From: Phellopilus nigrolimitatus
Lineage: Eukaryota; Basidiomycota; Agaricomycetes; Hymenochaetales; Hymenochaetaceae
Length of the DNA stretch: 64,000 nt
Assembly (NCBI GenBank): GCA_021029095.1
Contig: JAJOHG010000008.1
Coordinates: forward strand, 558,001 to 622,000
Direction of reading: 5' to 3'
Numbering within the stretch: position 1 is the first letter of the stretch; the number at the start of each line of letters is the position of its first letter. Shown one piece after another: positions 33,174-43,830 of this stretch. The position numbers and the translations under genes are program-made. The notes under the pieces are model-generated. The model was not told where the DNA came from. It was given only the letters and a program-made list of their open reading frames with translations, and did not search any database.

Positions 33174-35556
33174 ATGTTATTCCCTGCCACTTTCGTTCTC
33201 GCTGGTCTCGTTTTCCTCCTTGCTATCGGAAAGATCTGGAGAAAAAATGGACAGTCCAATCGATTACCCCCTGGATCACCCGCGGATTCCATCATAGACC
33301 ATGCACCGTCTGGCCGCCTGCCTCCCAGTCCGCCAGCAGATCCTTTCATATGGCACGCGAGAAAGCTCCCACGCGGTGGTAAATCCTGGGAGACGTACGC
33401 GGAATGGGGGAGATCGTACGGTGCGGATTCCTCCTCGGCGCTATCCCTTACATATGTCTGACGTGCGGATTTGCTTTTCGTTTCTTTTCAGGAGACGTGA
33501 TATCCGCATACGCACTCGGCCGCACGATGATCATCGTCAACTCTTTTGCTGCTGCGCACGATCTCCTGGACAAGAAAAGTTTAGTCTTTTCCGGAAGGCC
33601 TTGGATGCCTATTCTCGAACTGTGAGTCTTCTTTCAGATAAGAAAACCACATCGCACTTGCTCATTAGAGACGCAGTATGGGTTGGGCTGGGCATACATT
33701 CCTGCTGCCGTACGGCGAACGCCTACGGAACCAGCGGCGAATGATGCAGAAGTATTTCAGCGCGCAGGCCATACCGTCCTTTAGGTCGTTACAAGAGGCC
33801 GAGGTTCACAGGTTTCTCCGCCACCTGCTGGTCAGGCCTAATAAATTTAGTGACGACATTCAGGGGTGAGTAGTACTGCAGCAAACATTGCTTCCGGGTC
33901 GGTGGCTAACATGAATTCTTTCTCCAATAGACTCGTCGCCGGGATAACCTTATCAGCAACATATGGTCACCGGGTACTCTCTGAAGGCGATCCGCTCGTC
34001 GAGCTCATTGACCATACCAATACGATGGGAGCGGGTTTAGGAGATTTGGGTACTACATCGCTTGACATATTCCCCATCTGTATGTGCCGAATGCAACTTT
34101 CTTTATTTGTTTCTTATACTCAGGGAATCCTATTTCTCTTTTCGTAGTGCGTCATGTGCCAGCGTGGATACCTGGTATGGGAGTGAAGCGACTCGCTCTG
34201 GAAGTATGCAAGTTCACGGAGCAGGTGCAAAGCAGGCCGTATAACGAGCTCAAACTAAAGAGAGTATGTGAAGGGGAAAGTATTGTCTGTTGAGGACTCA
34301 GCTGATGCGACCGCGACTCTTGATATAGGCCGAAGGGAAGGAAGTCCCGTGCCTCATCTCGTATCTTTTGGACGACTACGAAGAGGCTGGAGCTGTTGAT
34401 AGCGAACATGAAGAAGACATCAAAGCTGTTGGAGCTGTTATCTATAGTGGTGAGCTATTGTATACGGATGGTGTTAATTTTTTGTCTGAGTCCGTTTTCT
34501 GGTCCAGCTGGAAATGATACGGTATGCATACGCTGGTATTTTGAAGTGACACGTCGGCTTACTTCAGACTTTCTGCTACAAGACAAAAACCGTTATTTCC
34601 ACATTTTTCCTCCTGATGACTCTCCATCCTAACGTCGCTACGCGTGCGCAAGAAGAGATTGATAGGGTCGTTGGAGCAGATCGCTTACCAACGTTTGACG
34701 ATTGGCCAAACCTTCCGTACATTGATTGCATATTGAAGGAGTTATACAGGTACAATATTATTATACTCTATCCAGAACCTTGAAAGCTGATATTGTTGTT
34801 ATCCAGAATCAACCCCCCTATTCCTCTAGGTGATTTCAAGCCGTCTTTATATATAAAAAGCACCTCTGATTCATTTCTTCAGGTCTACCGCACTTGTCTT
34901 CGGAAAAGGATACCTACCGTGGGTGGTTGATACCGAAAGGCTCAATAGTCATAGCAAACATGTGGTACTTAACCTTTCTCGCATGACATGATGCTGGCAG
35001 GAGCACTGAAGTTAATCCATAGGCCAATGATGAGGGATGAAAAAGTCTTCTCCAATCCTGATTTGTTCGACCCAGAAAAGCATGCTTTCGTATCTAACAA
35101 AAGGGCGGCTTCACATAAAGATGATGAAACATCGGAAGAGCACGCAAACGCTAGCTCGGATCCCAGCGCCATCGTCTTTGGCTTCGGCAGGAGGTGATTA
35201 CGCCGCTTTTTCCATTCATACGCATTACTTATATGTTTGAACTTGAAATTAAATGTTGAACAGAGTATGCCCAGGCCGCAACTTCGCGGACGCAATAATC
35301 TGGTTGACCATGGTCAGCGTGCTCGCTACTTTCGATATCCGACCCGTAAGAGATCCCGACAGCGGGAAAGATGTTCCTCCAGACCTCGCGTTCGAGTCTA
35401 GGAATATTACGTAAGACATTCATCAGCATTGCTTCCTTCTTGCTCTTCTGATATACACCTTTAAAAATCATCTACAGCACACCGAAACCTTTCAGCTGCG
35501 CTATTACGCCGCGCAGCGTGAAGCATGCACAATTAATCAATGGAGATACACATTAG
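33174..35556 (+). CDS. Cytochrome P450-6, 13 exons, 544 aa, chimeric first exon
   Basis: Exons: 33174-33420, 33492-33621, 33677-33865, 33931-34079, 34148-34263, 34329-34449, 34508-34521, 34583-34749, 34807-34829, 34883-34964, 35023-35193, 35264-35410, 35478-35556, sum 1635 nt, phases consistent. The body is subfamily A ([44 protein letters not shown]). Exon 1 is 57-63 nt longer than in the other P450s because the hinge occurs twice: [20 protein letters not shown], as in P450-1, then [21 protein letters not shown], as in P450-4. The frame is open, but the doubled linker puts extra residues between membrane anchor and catalytic domain. One substitution to note: DDW in place of DDR in exon 8. 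The substrate is unknown. Confidence 0.9.
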
Positions 35557-35640
35557 TGATTGATTGGCAATTCACCTGCTACAAGTTCTGTTTCTTCCTT
35601 GATAATCTGCACATGTTCTTGACCACAAGTTCCGAGGACT

Positions 35641-36129
35641 CAGGAGTGTGCGAGGGATACATGGAATGGACAAACGTGTACAATTCTTGTCTTAACCAGA
35701 GGAAAACATTGTCATTTGTTTCTCTCGAGGAATAGTGTCCGGGAAAGGAGGGGATTGTTGACTGCATGAAAACTTAATGTAATCGCGCAAACATGGTCCC
35801 AACCCGGCCACGCGACCGAAAGACGCAGAAGCATAGTCTCGTGACCTACGAAGTAGCAGAAGCACATCAACACGTAAGACGACTTTTGAGTAGGTCCCGT
35901 AGATTTGTGTGCCGGTGGCCATCCACGAACGATTCATTCCAGTTGACTGCTCGATAATCAATGCACACTTTTCTGTAATACGAGTTCAGCATAATATAAA
36001 CGTCAATTCCGTTATAAAGGAAGAGTGCAAAACGAGAGAAAGTTGCAGTGCATAAGAACAAAATAACATAATTCGGGAAACAAATATAACTTACAAAAGT
36101 GTCTCCGAAACATAGAAACAGTAATAAAC
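35641..36129. other. Intergenic
   Basis: No gene seen between the end of the left duplication arm and the tRNA gene. Confidence 0.5.
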
Positions 36130-36212
36130 CGACCACTACAGGACTCGAACCTATAGTCTTCTGATACCGTAGACAATCGAAGTCAGACGCGTTACCATTA
36201 CGCCAAGCGGCC
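36130..36212 (-). tRNA. tRNA-Arg (anticodon TCG) with an 11-nt intron
   Basis: Read on the minus strand, a complete cloverleaf. The 7-bp acceptor stem GGCCGCT pairs with AGTGGTC (two G-U pairs), the D stem is GCGT/ACGC, the anticodon stem TCTGA/TCAGA has the loop C-T-TCG-A, and the T arm has the loop TTCGAGT. An extra 11 nt (TTGTCTACGGT) sits one base 3' of the anticodon, the canonical place for a nuclear tRNA intron. Anticodon TCG reads CGA (Arg). The mature length without the intron is 72 nt before CCA. It lies between the arms of the P450 inverted duplication; Pol III genes are common neighbours of rearrangements and mobile elements. Confidence 0.88.
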
Positions 36213-37246
36213 TTCGAGTTGCGACAATTTTCGAAATTATCGCATTTTTTATATCTTTTTTTTTTTTTGTTGCAGACAACAAGATGCGGCTCACCATCCT
36301 AGCTCTGGAGCGTCGAGACTTTGACACGACTCGTTTCCGTGTCATGTTCGGGATGCAATCAACAAGCGTGGATGATACCAAACATCAGGAAAAGATTTCT
36401 TGAAAGGTTCCTGTCCGATTTGAACGCCGATATCAAACTTCTCAAAAGCACAGTTTTCCCCAGCTGAACAATGAAATTGAGTGCATAGCTATTCGGCACG
36501 TAGATATAAACCGTGCATGCCTCTGCAACAGGCTAAGAGAGGCGCGGAGCAGGAGCTATAAGTATAAATGGCCCAGAGAAACGAGGAGCGGTAACTTAAA
36601 TTCAAGTCTTCCTCTCTCTTCACTCGCCGTCAGATACACCGCTTTCGAGATATGAATGCATCTCAAATTTTAGAGGCTTGATGGACGTAAGCATGATCAA
36701 GATTGCATCTCTGCAAACGATATGTAACCGTATTGCTTGCTTGCGTGGTGTCAGACGTTTGCCGATGCCGGTGTAGAGATGTATTGCCTCACTTGGCAAG
36801 AAATTATTGTAAATTTAGGCATGTCCAGCAGAAAAGCTCCAGCTCACGAGAAGGAGTTGCCATGTCAGCCAGACGATTCTCCTGTATAGTAGACGCAAAA
36901 AGACTGCGAGTAAGACTGAACCCGACAACGATGCGAAGACCATCAGGTGGGTATGAAGTAGAACCGTAAAAGTGACAGCATGCGGCCGCGTTTGGCTGTC
37001 TACGCTCACGCGCGTGCTCCTCCTTCTCCCTCGTCGTCCTCGCCAACCCCGCAGTCTCGACAAGACCGCCGACGTCGCCTTCCTTGTCGACGACGAGCGT
37101 CAGGACCGACACCGTAGGCCGTGTAGATGCGTAAAATGATGTGGGTCATGCAGCGTGTTGTGTCAGGTAAGCGTTGCCTCTCCGCCCCGGCCTCTATTTC
37201 CGCCCCCCCTGATATCTTTTGCTACCGTCGCTCTTGACATCTGACC
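36213..37246. other. Intergenic, upstream of the membrane protein gene
   Basis: It contains a poly-T tract (about 36,258-36,269), a TATAAATGG box near 36,563 followed by a CT-rich leader with no matching open gene, and a GC-rich stretch at 36,965-37,110 with several short open frames but no recognised product. Confidence 0.4.
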
Positions 37247-39136
37247 ATGCTCGCGTTGCGTTTCACTCGTCTCCTCTCAGGCACTTTAGCTACTCTCCTG
37301 CTGTCGACGTCGGGCGGCGTGTATGGAATCGACGCCCGCGTTCCGCAGGACGCGACGTCATTGCATTTCTACAACCCTACGCCGTCTTTCTCTTTCACGC
37401 CGACCAGCACCGCCAGCAATCCAACTTCGACGCCGTCTGTTTACTTCGCCTTCGCCGATATCCAAAATACGACTGTATGTGGATCGGACTCAATCTCGTG
37501 GTTCTACGCAGGTGCTGCGTCGTATACTGTCGGTCTTGCTATCGTAAGCGTCGGCCAGGCTTCCAGCGGCGAGCCCACCCCAGATATCCTCGAAGTGATG
37601 ACGGGGAACCTGAAGAGTGAGAACACGTACACCTGGTCCCCAGTCTCTGTCCCGGCGGGCGCGTATGCCGTCGCCGTCTCTATCCCAGACGCCGACTTCG
37701 TCCTGCAGTCGAGTACTTTTTATGTATTCGACAGCTCTGATCACACGTGCTTGAACTCGACCACATCAAGCGTGTCATCGGATCCCGCTAGCTCTACGGG
37801 GGCGCCTAGCACCTCTCCCTCATCGGGCTCTTCTACAGATCTACCTGTCGTCGGAGCAACGAGTGGCAGTCCGTCTATGTCTGGCGGGGCGATCGCAGGC
37901 GTAGTGATCGGCGTGCTAGCCTTTATGGGCGGTTTGATCGCAATTTGGTTACTGCTTAGGCGCTACTGTAAACGTTCCGCAAATGGGGGCATCTCTCGCG
38001 GCGGATTCTTCGAGAAGAGGCCTCCGAAGGGCGCGGTCGCGATTGGAAGTCGGGGCGGCTCGTTCAGCTCGTCGCACCGCGCGGCGATAGGGGCTGCGGG
38101 AGCGGGCTTCGGAATGGGATCCAATTATAACTCCCGCTTCCCGTCACAGAGCGCAGTCAGTCACGGCAATTCGGAGGAGGATGTCGCGTCTATTGCACTC
38201 GCAGGAGAAAAGCCTGTCACCCATGCCTCGCCAGTGGCGCTCGATGCGGGCGTGGCCATGCCTGTGGCTATCCACCGCACTCCGCATGTCTATCGTGACT
38301 CGGTGGACTCGGCAGTCACAGGCTCGACCATCATTGGCTCTCCCGGAGGCATGGCTAACTATTTACGACCTTCTCGGCATTCCTCCCTCCTTTATTCTTC
38401 AGATCCGTTCAGCTCTAGCCCATCGACTCCGAGCCCTCGTCCTTCGGGAGACTACAGTACATCAGGGAGCCAGAGCCAGGTTCCCATAGGGCTTTTTTCG
38501 CCGCCATCGAACATGTCGACCCCGCGCACGTTTGGATCTCCGGGCGTACCTAGAGATATCTCTGTCGCGTCTTCCTCCTTACCCGATCTCGCCTACGAGT
38601 CCGAATCCGCGGTGCCGTCGGCCGCAGCGGTTGCGCCTACCGGTTCGCGACGTGCTCCACCCGCCCCGCCTGTTGCTGTGCCCGCACCTGCGACCGCCTA
38701 TCCATCGCGACGCACGAAGTCCGCCTCGGCACGCAAGCCTGCTCCCGTCTACGCGCCCTCCGTCTCCGGCGAGGCACTCGAGCTCGTCGAGCCCGCGACC
38801 CCGCGCTCTGCCACGCTGGACGCGTCGTATTACCGTAACAACACCAACCAGCAGTCTCACGCGTCGCTCGCGCCGTCATCTTCGGCAGGGGGCGACTGGT
38901 CCTCGGCAGCCGCGCATTCACACTCGCCCGCGAGCGGTGTGTCTCCGGCGAGTTCCGGCTCACACCTCCCGCCGACGAGCACGTCGCCGACCTCCCCGAC
39001 CTCCCCGAGCACACTTGTAGGACACCAGAGCTTCATCAAGTACGGCAGTCTGCCCGAACTGAACCACAAGTCGAGCTTCGGTGACCGGCAGATGCACTTC
39101 CTCATTCCTGACCCGCCTCCCGGGGAGATGCGGTGA
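37247..39136 (+). CDS. Single-pass type I membrane protein with Ser/Thr-rich stalk, 629 aa
   Basis: An intronless 629-codon gene. The N-terminus has a signal-peptide-like stretch (residues about 9-25, LLSGTLATLLLSTSG). The lumenal or external part (about 26-165) contains two Cys residues and an Asn-x-Thr site. A Ser/Thr/Pro-rich stalk follows (about 168-205), then one membrane helix at about 213-238 (AIAGVVIGVLAFMGGLIAIWLLL) directly followed by basic RRYCKR. The cytosolic tail is about 390 residues, Ser/Pro/Ala-rich, probably disordered and ending without a domain. The layout resembles fungal cell-surface sensors of the Mid2/WSC kind, but no WSC cysteine pattern is visible, so I give no function. 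It lies between the arms of the P450 inverted duplication. Confidence 0.8.
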   Translation: MLALRFTRLLSGTLATLLLSTSGGVYGIDARVPQDATSLHFYNPTPSFSFTPTSTASNPTSTPSVYFAFADIQNTTVCGSDSISWFYAGAASYTVGLAIVSVGQASSGEPTPDILEVMTGNLKSENTYTWSPVSVPAGAYAVAVSIPDADFVLQSSTFYVFDSSDHTCLNSTTSSVSSDPASSTGAPSTSPSSGSSTDLPVVGATSGSPSMSGGAIAGVVIGVLAFMGGLIAIWLLLRRYCKRSANGGISRGGFFEKRPPKGAVAIGSRGGSFSSSHRAAIGAAGAGFGMGSNYNSRFPSQSAVSHGNSEEDVASIALAGEKPVTHASPVALDAGVAMPVAIHRTPHVYRDSVDSAVTGSTIIGSPGGMANYLRPSRHSSLLYSSDPFSSSPSTPSPRPSGDYSTSGSQSQVPIGLFSPPSNMSTPRTFGSPGVPRDISVASSSLPDLAYESESAVPSAAAVAPTGSRRAPPAPPVAVPAPATAYPSRRTKSASARKPAPVYAPSVSGEALELVEPATPRSATLDASYYRNNTNQQSHASLAPSSSAGGDWSSAAAHSHSPASGVSPASSGSHLPPTSTSPTSPTSPSTLVGHQSFIKYGSLPELNHKSSFGDRQMHFLIPDPPPGEMR

Positions 39137-39680
39137 AACGAAACCTGATCGAGCCCACTTTTCGATCTAACACGCAGACACAGCGTGCCCGCTGCATTTT
39201 TAATACGCGTTGTTTGACGCGGTCTGCGTACGTCTTCACGCTTTCATGTGTGGTTTTATAATGATGTGGGCCATGTGGTATATATGTACTATCTCTCTTC
39301 CACGAGATTCATGCTTCCCTGCTTTGTGTCTCTATTTTGCTCTCGTTGACGTTTGCTTTATCTAAGAATTCTAATGCACCGTGCTCGCTCTTTTTTTTCT
39401 TCTTTTTTCGTTATTGAGCCCTATTAACCTGATTGATAATCCTTACTCCGATTTAAAGCGACAAGAAATGGACTTTTGGATCTTGTACGAAGACTGTAAA
39501 TACTAAAGCATAAATGCTGCCCTTTATGATTTGCAGTTCAGATCAGCGCTATCATCCCGAAAAAGCCTAAAATGTCTAGACATTTCTGAATTCATTGTAA
39601 GGCGTCTTTGTGAAAAAAAATGTAATTAGAAATCCGGTTCTTTCACAATCAGACTAGAGACGATGTTTATAGAGAAATGT
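39137..39680. other. Intergenic, 3' flank of the membrane protein gene
   Basis: AT-rich, no gene seen. Confidence 0.45.
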
Positions 39681-39682
39681 AT

Positions 39683-40354
39683 AGTCATTCACCGGTCAAT
39701 GGGACACCCACTCAATGGGACACCCTCTATTTTCCGCCTTTTTTTTGTGATATCGGAATTAAATATATACCAAAATACTGTATAAGTTTGAGCCAGCCAG
39801 AATCAATATTGCTTGAGAAATATTCAAAATACTGTCGAAGTATGCTAAAATGGTAACTACAACTTGGCGTAACACCATACGTTTTGCCTCCCACACTCAT
39901 TTTCTGCGTCTGGACCAGTACTATTTTCTCTTATTACGAGAGCATTATACATTTTAAACATAAATATGATGTTTTACGAAGGAAGATTGAAATGGATTTT
40001 GAGAACGGTACTGTGTATGCACTGTCTTATCAATAGGTCATAATGGTTACGGAAACCCCATATGTAGGTGTCCCATATGACTTCGAAGATTTAATCACTC
40101 GACATTATATTAATGTAAACTCGGGAGGCAACGCCTGCTAAAAAATGTGAATTTGTAGTTGCTTACACGTCTACCAGAAACGGAATTTTTGCGGCTCATG
40201 AGCGAAAGACAAGTTACAGAATGATTTCTTCAGTTCAATTCTCAACAGTTCTGCACAGGTTAAGTTGCAACACACTTGAGTGATGTCTCTGTTGTTAATA
40301 TTTTAATTCTGCCCTCAAAGTGTCAGAACAACCATGTAAGACCACTGTTCTGAT
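39683..40354 (+). repeat. Left copy of a diverged repeat
   Basis: It starts at the 26-bp terminal repeat, followed at once by a partial second copy (CTCAATGGGACACC), and ends with CTCAAAGTGTCAGAACA...TGTTCTGA at 40,314-40,354. The inner part aligns with gaps to the reverse complement of 44,232-44,480 (landmarks AAACGGAA, CAATTCTCA.C, TCAGAACA). No protein frame. Confidence 0.7.
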
Positions 40355-40355
40355 A

Positions 40356-40447
40356 TTTGTACGGCTGGATGTCAAAATTTGCAAGCACATTCGCCATAGT
40401 CAGCCAAAATATTGTATCTGCAAAAAGTCTGCCTGGAGTCTGCTGTG
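40356..40447 (-). pseudogene. Relic of P450 exon 12 (haem region), Cys lost
   Basis: An isolated minus-strand fragment closely matching exon 12 of P450-1 ([23 protein letters not shown]), 92 nt of it, with no other P450 exon next to it on either side. The haem ligand is gone: the CPGR of the paralogues reads TPGR. It stops exactly where the repeat ending TGTTCTGA begins, so the rest was probably removed by insertion or rearrangement. It belongs to the subfamily B lineage, unlike P450-7 beside it. Confidence 0.85.
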
Positions 40448-40633
40448 CATTCCAGATTTGAAGTCTGAAAGGTATGTACGTCCAGTATAGAATGAGAAAA
40501 GTCGACAATGTGCTAAAATGGGAACTCCCCAGTTTTAACCAGTTACTTCAACGTAGTCAAGAACATGTGCTTATTATCAAGAAAAAAAGAGAAGAAAAAC
40601 CCCCGAGCTTGTAGCAGGTAGATCACCAATGAG

Positions 40634-43008
40634 TCACACATGTATATCTCCCTTGATCAATTGCGCATGCTTTACACTGCGCGGCGTAATGGCGCAGCTG
40701 AAAGGTTTCGGCGTGCTGTAGATGATTTTAAAGGTGTATATCAGAAGAGCAAGAAGAAAGCAATGCTGAGGTATGTCTCACGTAATATTCCCAAACCCGA
40801 ACGCGAGGTCTGGAAGTATATCTTCCCCGCTGTCGGGATCTCTAACGGGCCGGATGTCGAAATTAGCGAGCACGTTGACCATGGTCAACCAGATTATTGC
40901 GTCCGCGAAGTTGCGGCCTGGGCACACTCTGTTCAACGTTCAAGTCTATGAGTAATGCGTATGAATGGAAAAAGCGCTGTAATCACCTCCTGCCGAAGCC
41001 AAAAACGATCGCGCTGGGGTCCGGGCTAGCATTTGCATGCTCTTCCGGTGTTTCATCATCTTGATGTAAAATCGCTCTTCTGTCAGATACGCTGCAAGCA
41101 TGCCTTTCCGGGTTGAACGCGTCAGGATCGGAGAAGAATCCTTCATTCCTCATCATTGGCCTATGGATTAATTTCAATGCTCCTGCCAGCATCATGTCAA
41201 GCGAGAAAGGTTAAGTACCACATGTTTGCTATGACTATTGAGCCTTTCGGAATCGACCACCCACGGTAGGTATCGTTTTCCGAAGACAAGTGCGGTAGAC
41301 CTGTAGAAAAGAATCAGAGGTGCTCTTTATATATAAAGACGGCTTGAAATCACCTAGAGGAATAGGGGGGTTGAATCTCGATAAAAACAATGTGAGCATT
41401 CCAGGTTCTGAAAGGGGTATAATTATAGTGTACCTGTATAACTCCTTCAATATGTAATCAATGTACGGAAGGTTTGGTCGATCGTCGAACGTTGGTAAGC
41501 GATCTGCTCCAACGACCCTATCAATCTCTTCTTGCGCACGCGTAACGACGTGAGGATGGAGAGTCATCAGGAGGAAAAATGCAGAAATAACGGTTTTTGT
41601 CTTGAAGCAGAAAGACCTAAAGTAAGCCGATGCGTCACGTAAAATACTAGCATATGCATACCGTATCATTTCCAGCTGGACGAGATAATAATTTCAGACA
41701 AACATTTAACAGCATTCGTATACAGTAGCTCACCACTATAGATAACAGCCCCAACAGCTTTGATGTCTTCTTCATGTTCATTATCAACAACTCCAGCCTC
41801 TTCGTAGTCGTCCAAAAGGTACGAGATGAGGCACGGGATTTCCTTCCCTTCGGCCTATCAAGAATCGGGGTCACATTAGCTGAGTCCTCAGCAGACAATA
41901 CTTTTCCCTTCACATACTCTCTTAACTTTGAGCTCGTTATATGGCCTGCTTTGCACCTGCTTCGTGAACTTGCGTACTTCCAAAGCGAGTCGCTTCACTC
42001 CCATACCAGGTATCCACGCTGGCACATGGCGCACTACCAGAAGAGAAGTGGGGGTTTTTGAGTATAAGAAACAAATAAAAAAAGTTGCATTCGGCACATA
42101 CAGATGGGGAATATGTCAAGCGATGTAGTACCCAAATCTCCTAAACCCGCTCCCATCGTATTGGTATGGTCAATGAGCTCGACGAGCGGATCGCCTTCAG
42201 AGAGTACCCGGTGACCATATGTTGCTGATAAGGTTATCCCGGCGACGAGTCTATTGGAGAAAGAATTCATGTTAGCCACCGACCCGGAAGCAATGTTTGC
42301 TGCAGTACTACTCACCCCTGAATGTCGTCACTAAATTTATTAGGCCTGACCAGCAGGTGGCGGAGAAACCTGTGAACCTCGGCCTCTTGTAACGACCTAA
42401 AGGACGGTATGGCCTGCGCGCTGAAATACTTCTGCATCATTCGCCGCTGGTTCCGTAGGCGTTCGCCGTACGGCAGCAGGAATGTATGCCCAGCCCAACC
42501 CATACTGCGTCTCTAATGAGCAAGTGCGATGTGGTTTTCTTATCTGAAAGAAGACTCACAGTTCGAGAATAGGCATCCAAGGCCTTCCGGAAAAGACTAA
42601 ACTTTTCTTGTCCAGGAGATCGTGCGCAGCAGCAAAAGAGTTGACGATGATCATCGTGCGGCCGAGTGCGTATGCGGATACCACGTCTCCTGAAAAGAAA
42701 AGAAAAGCAAAATCCGCTCGTCAGTCACATGTGAAGGATAGCGCCGAGGAGGAATCCGCACCGTATGACCTCCCCCATTCCGCGTACGTCTCCCAGGATT
42801 TATCACCGCGTGGGAGCTTTCTCGCGTGCCCTATGAAAGGATCTGCTGGCGGACTGGGAGGCAGGCGGCTAGACCGCGCATGGTCTATGATGGAATCCGC
42901 GGGTGATCCAGGGGGTAAGCGATTGGACTGTCCATTTTTTCTCCAGATCTTTCCGAGAGCAACGAGGAAAACGAGACCAGCGATAACGAAAGTGGCAGGG
43001 AGTAACAT
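40634..43008 (-). CDS. Cytochrome P450-7, 13 exons, about 546 aa, intact
   Basis: The inverted paralogue of P450-6, with the same exon layout: exon 1 43008-42762 (247 nt, doubled hinge ..NRLPPGSPADSIIDHA then [19 protein letters not shown]), exon 3 MGWAGHTFLLPYG, microexon AGNDT, exon 8 KELYR, exon 11 FNPERH, exons 11/12 [15 protein letters not shown], exon 13 40715-40634. Summing exons by homology gives 1641 nt in frame. Exon 9 uses a GAG acceptor where the paralogues have CAG and reads RFNPPIPLG. The second hinge keeps PFIGHARK, where P450-6 has PFIWHARK. It is flanked by the 26-bp inverted repeats at 39,683 and 44,799. The substrate is unknown. Confidence 0.88.
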
Positions 43009-43085
43009 TTAGACGAGCTTCGAGAGGTGTAGCGAGCGAAACAGAAAATGAACTTTTAATGCAGAAGATTCTCTTTTCTCATATT

Positions 43086-43093
43086 CTTTTATA
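43086..43093 (-). promoter_or_regulatory. TATA box of P450-7
   Basis: TATAAAAG on the minus strand, 78-85 nt upstream of the start, identical in sequence and distance to that of P450-6. Confidence 0.6.
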
Positions 43094-43399
43094 CTCAGTG
43101 ACAAGAAAGGGCGGCCCCGAGAAAATGCGGAGCCGAAGCTCAGGTTGACTAGTTTGATATTGAGAAGGACATGAACGCATCATAGGAATTGAAATTTTAG
43201 TGTGAGTCGCCGGTCAATGACTCCATTAATCCATGACTCACTGACCTATGTACTCCGAGGCGTTTTCTCTTGATGTTCTGAGATAAAGAGTTGTCTATCA
43301 TCTTGCGTTCCGCATTTGAAGAGGGCACGCGGCCTTGGGCTCCGCACCGTATCCGTCTTACGGTCCTGGTGACGTGCATTCATTCGTTTTTGAGAAATA

Positions 43400-43830
43400 G
43401 AATCTGGCTTTGAAGATAATCTCGGTTAGCTCTATTATTGCTTTCAGCTTCGAACAAATATAAAATAAAATAAAATAAAGAATGAAATAAGAACTTACCA
43501 ATGCTGAAAAGGCCTCCTCCTGGATACGACCCGTACCGTAATGCTCCCTCAGAGGCGCATTTACGGGCTGTATTTATACGGGTCGTATCGTATTCAGGAT
43601 TGGGTTATACCGCCGTATCCACACACGGTACAGTACGGAGCCCCGCACGTCCAGTATACAACGAGAAAAGTCGAAAATACAGTACCATCAGAACGTGCTA
43701 AATGGGAACTGCAAGTCTGCAACGCTGTACACGATATCGGCTTGTCCCATTTGGCGCTTCAGACCACAGATCAGATCTATCTTTGACACTCCTTGAGCAT
43801 CCTGATCCAATATACGCAGAGCGTTGAAGT
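43400..43830 (-). repeat. Inverted copy of the 31,045-31,410 repeat
   Basis: Reverse-complement match of the repeat upstream of P450-6. The middle holds several imperfect palindromes built on TACGG/CCGTA (for example around 43,526-43,640). Confidence 0.7.

Larger units (their letters stand above)
33007..35640 (+). repeat. Left arm of the P450-6/P450-7 inverted duplication
   Basis: From the promoter (CATGTCCTTCTCAA) through the whole of P450-6 to about 35,640 (ACATGTTCTTGAC) this arm is matched by the reverse complement of about 40,540-43,172. Introns and flanks align as well as exons, so the copy was made at DNA level. Confidence 0.85.
40540..43172 (-). repeat. Right arm of the P450-6/P450-7 inverted duplication
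   Basis: Reverse-complement match of about 33,007-35,640, covering P450-7, its promoter and 3' flank. The copies differ by scattered substitutions and a few indels, so they are not freshly made. Just outside this arm, on the 43-kb side, the OSBP-tail segment present next to P450-6 is absent. Confidence 0.85.

Noticed and set aside
36804..37112. Overlapping frames in the GC-rich stretch upstream of the membrane protein gene
   Set aside because: No conserved motif, no consistent splice partner and open in several frames because of base composition.
41341..41400. A splice-site mutation inactivating P450-7 (GAG instead of CAG before exon 9)
   Set aside because: The AG is still present and the exon keeps its 23 nt and its frame, so it is only a weaker acceptor.
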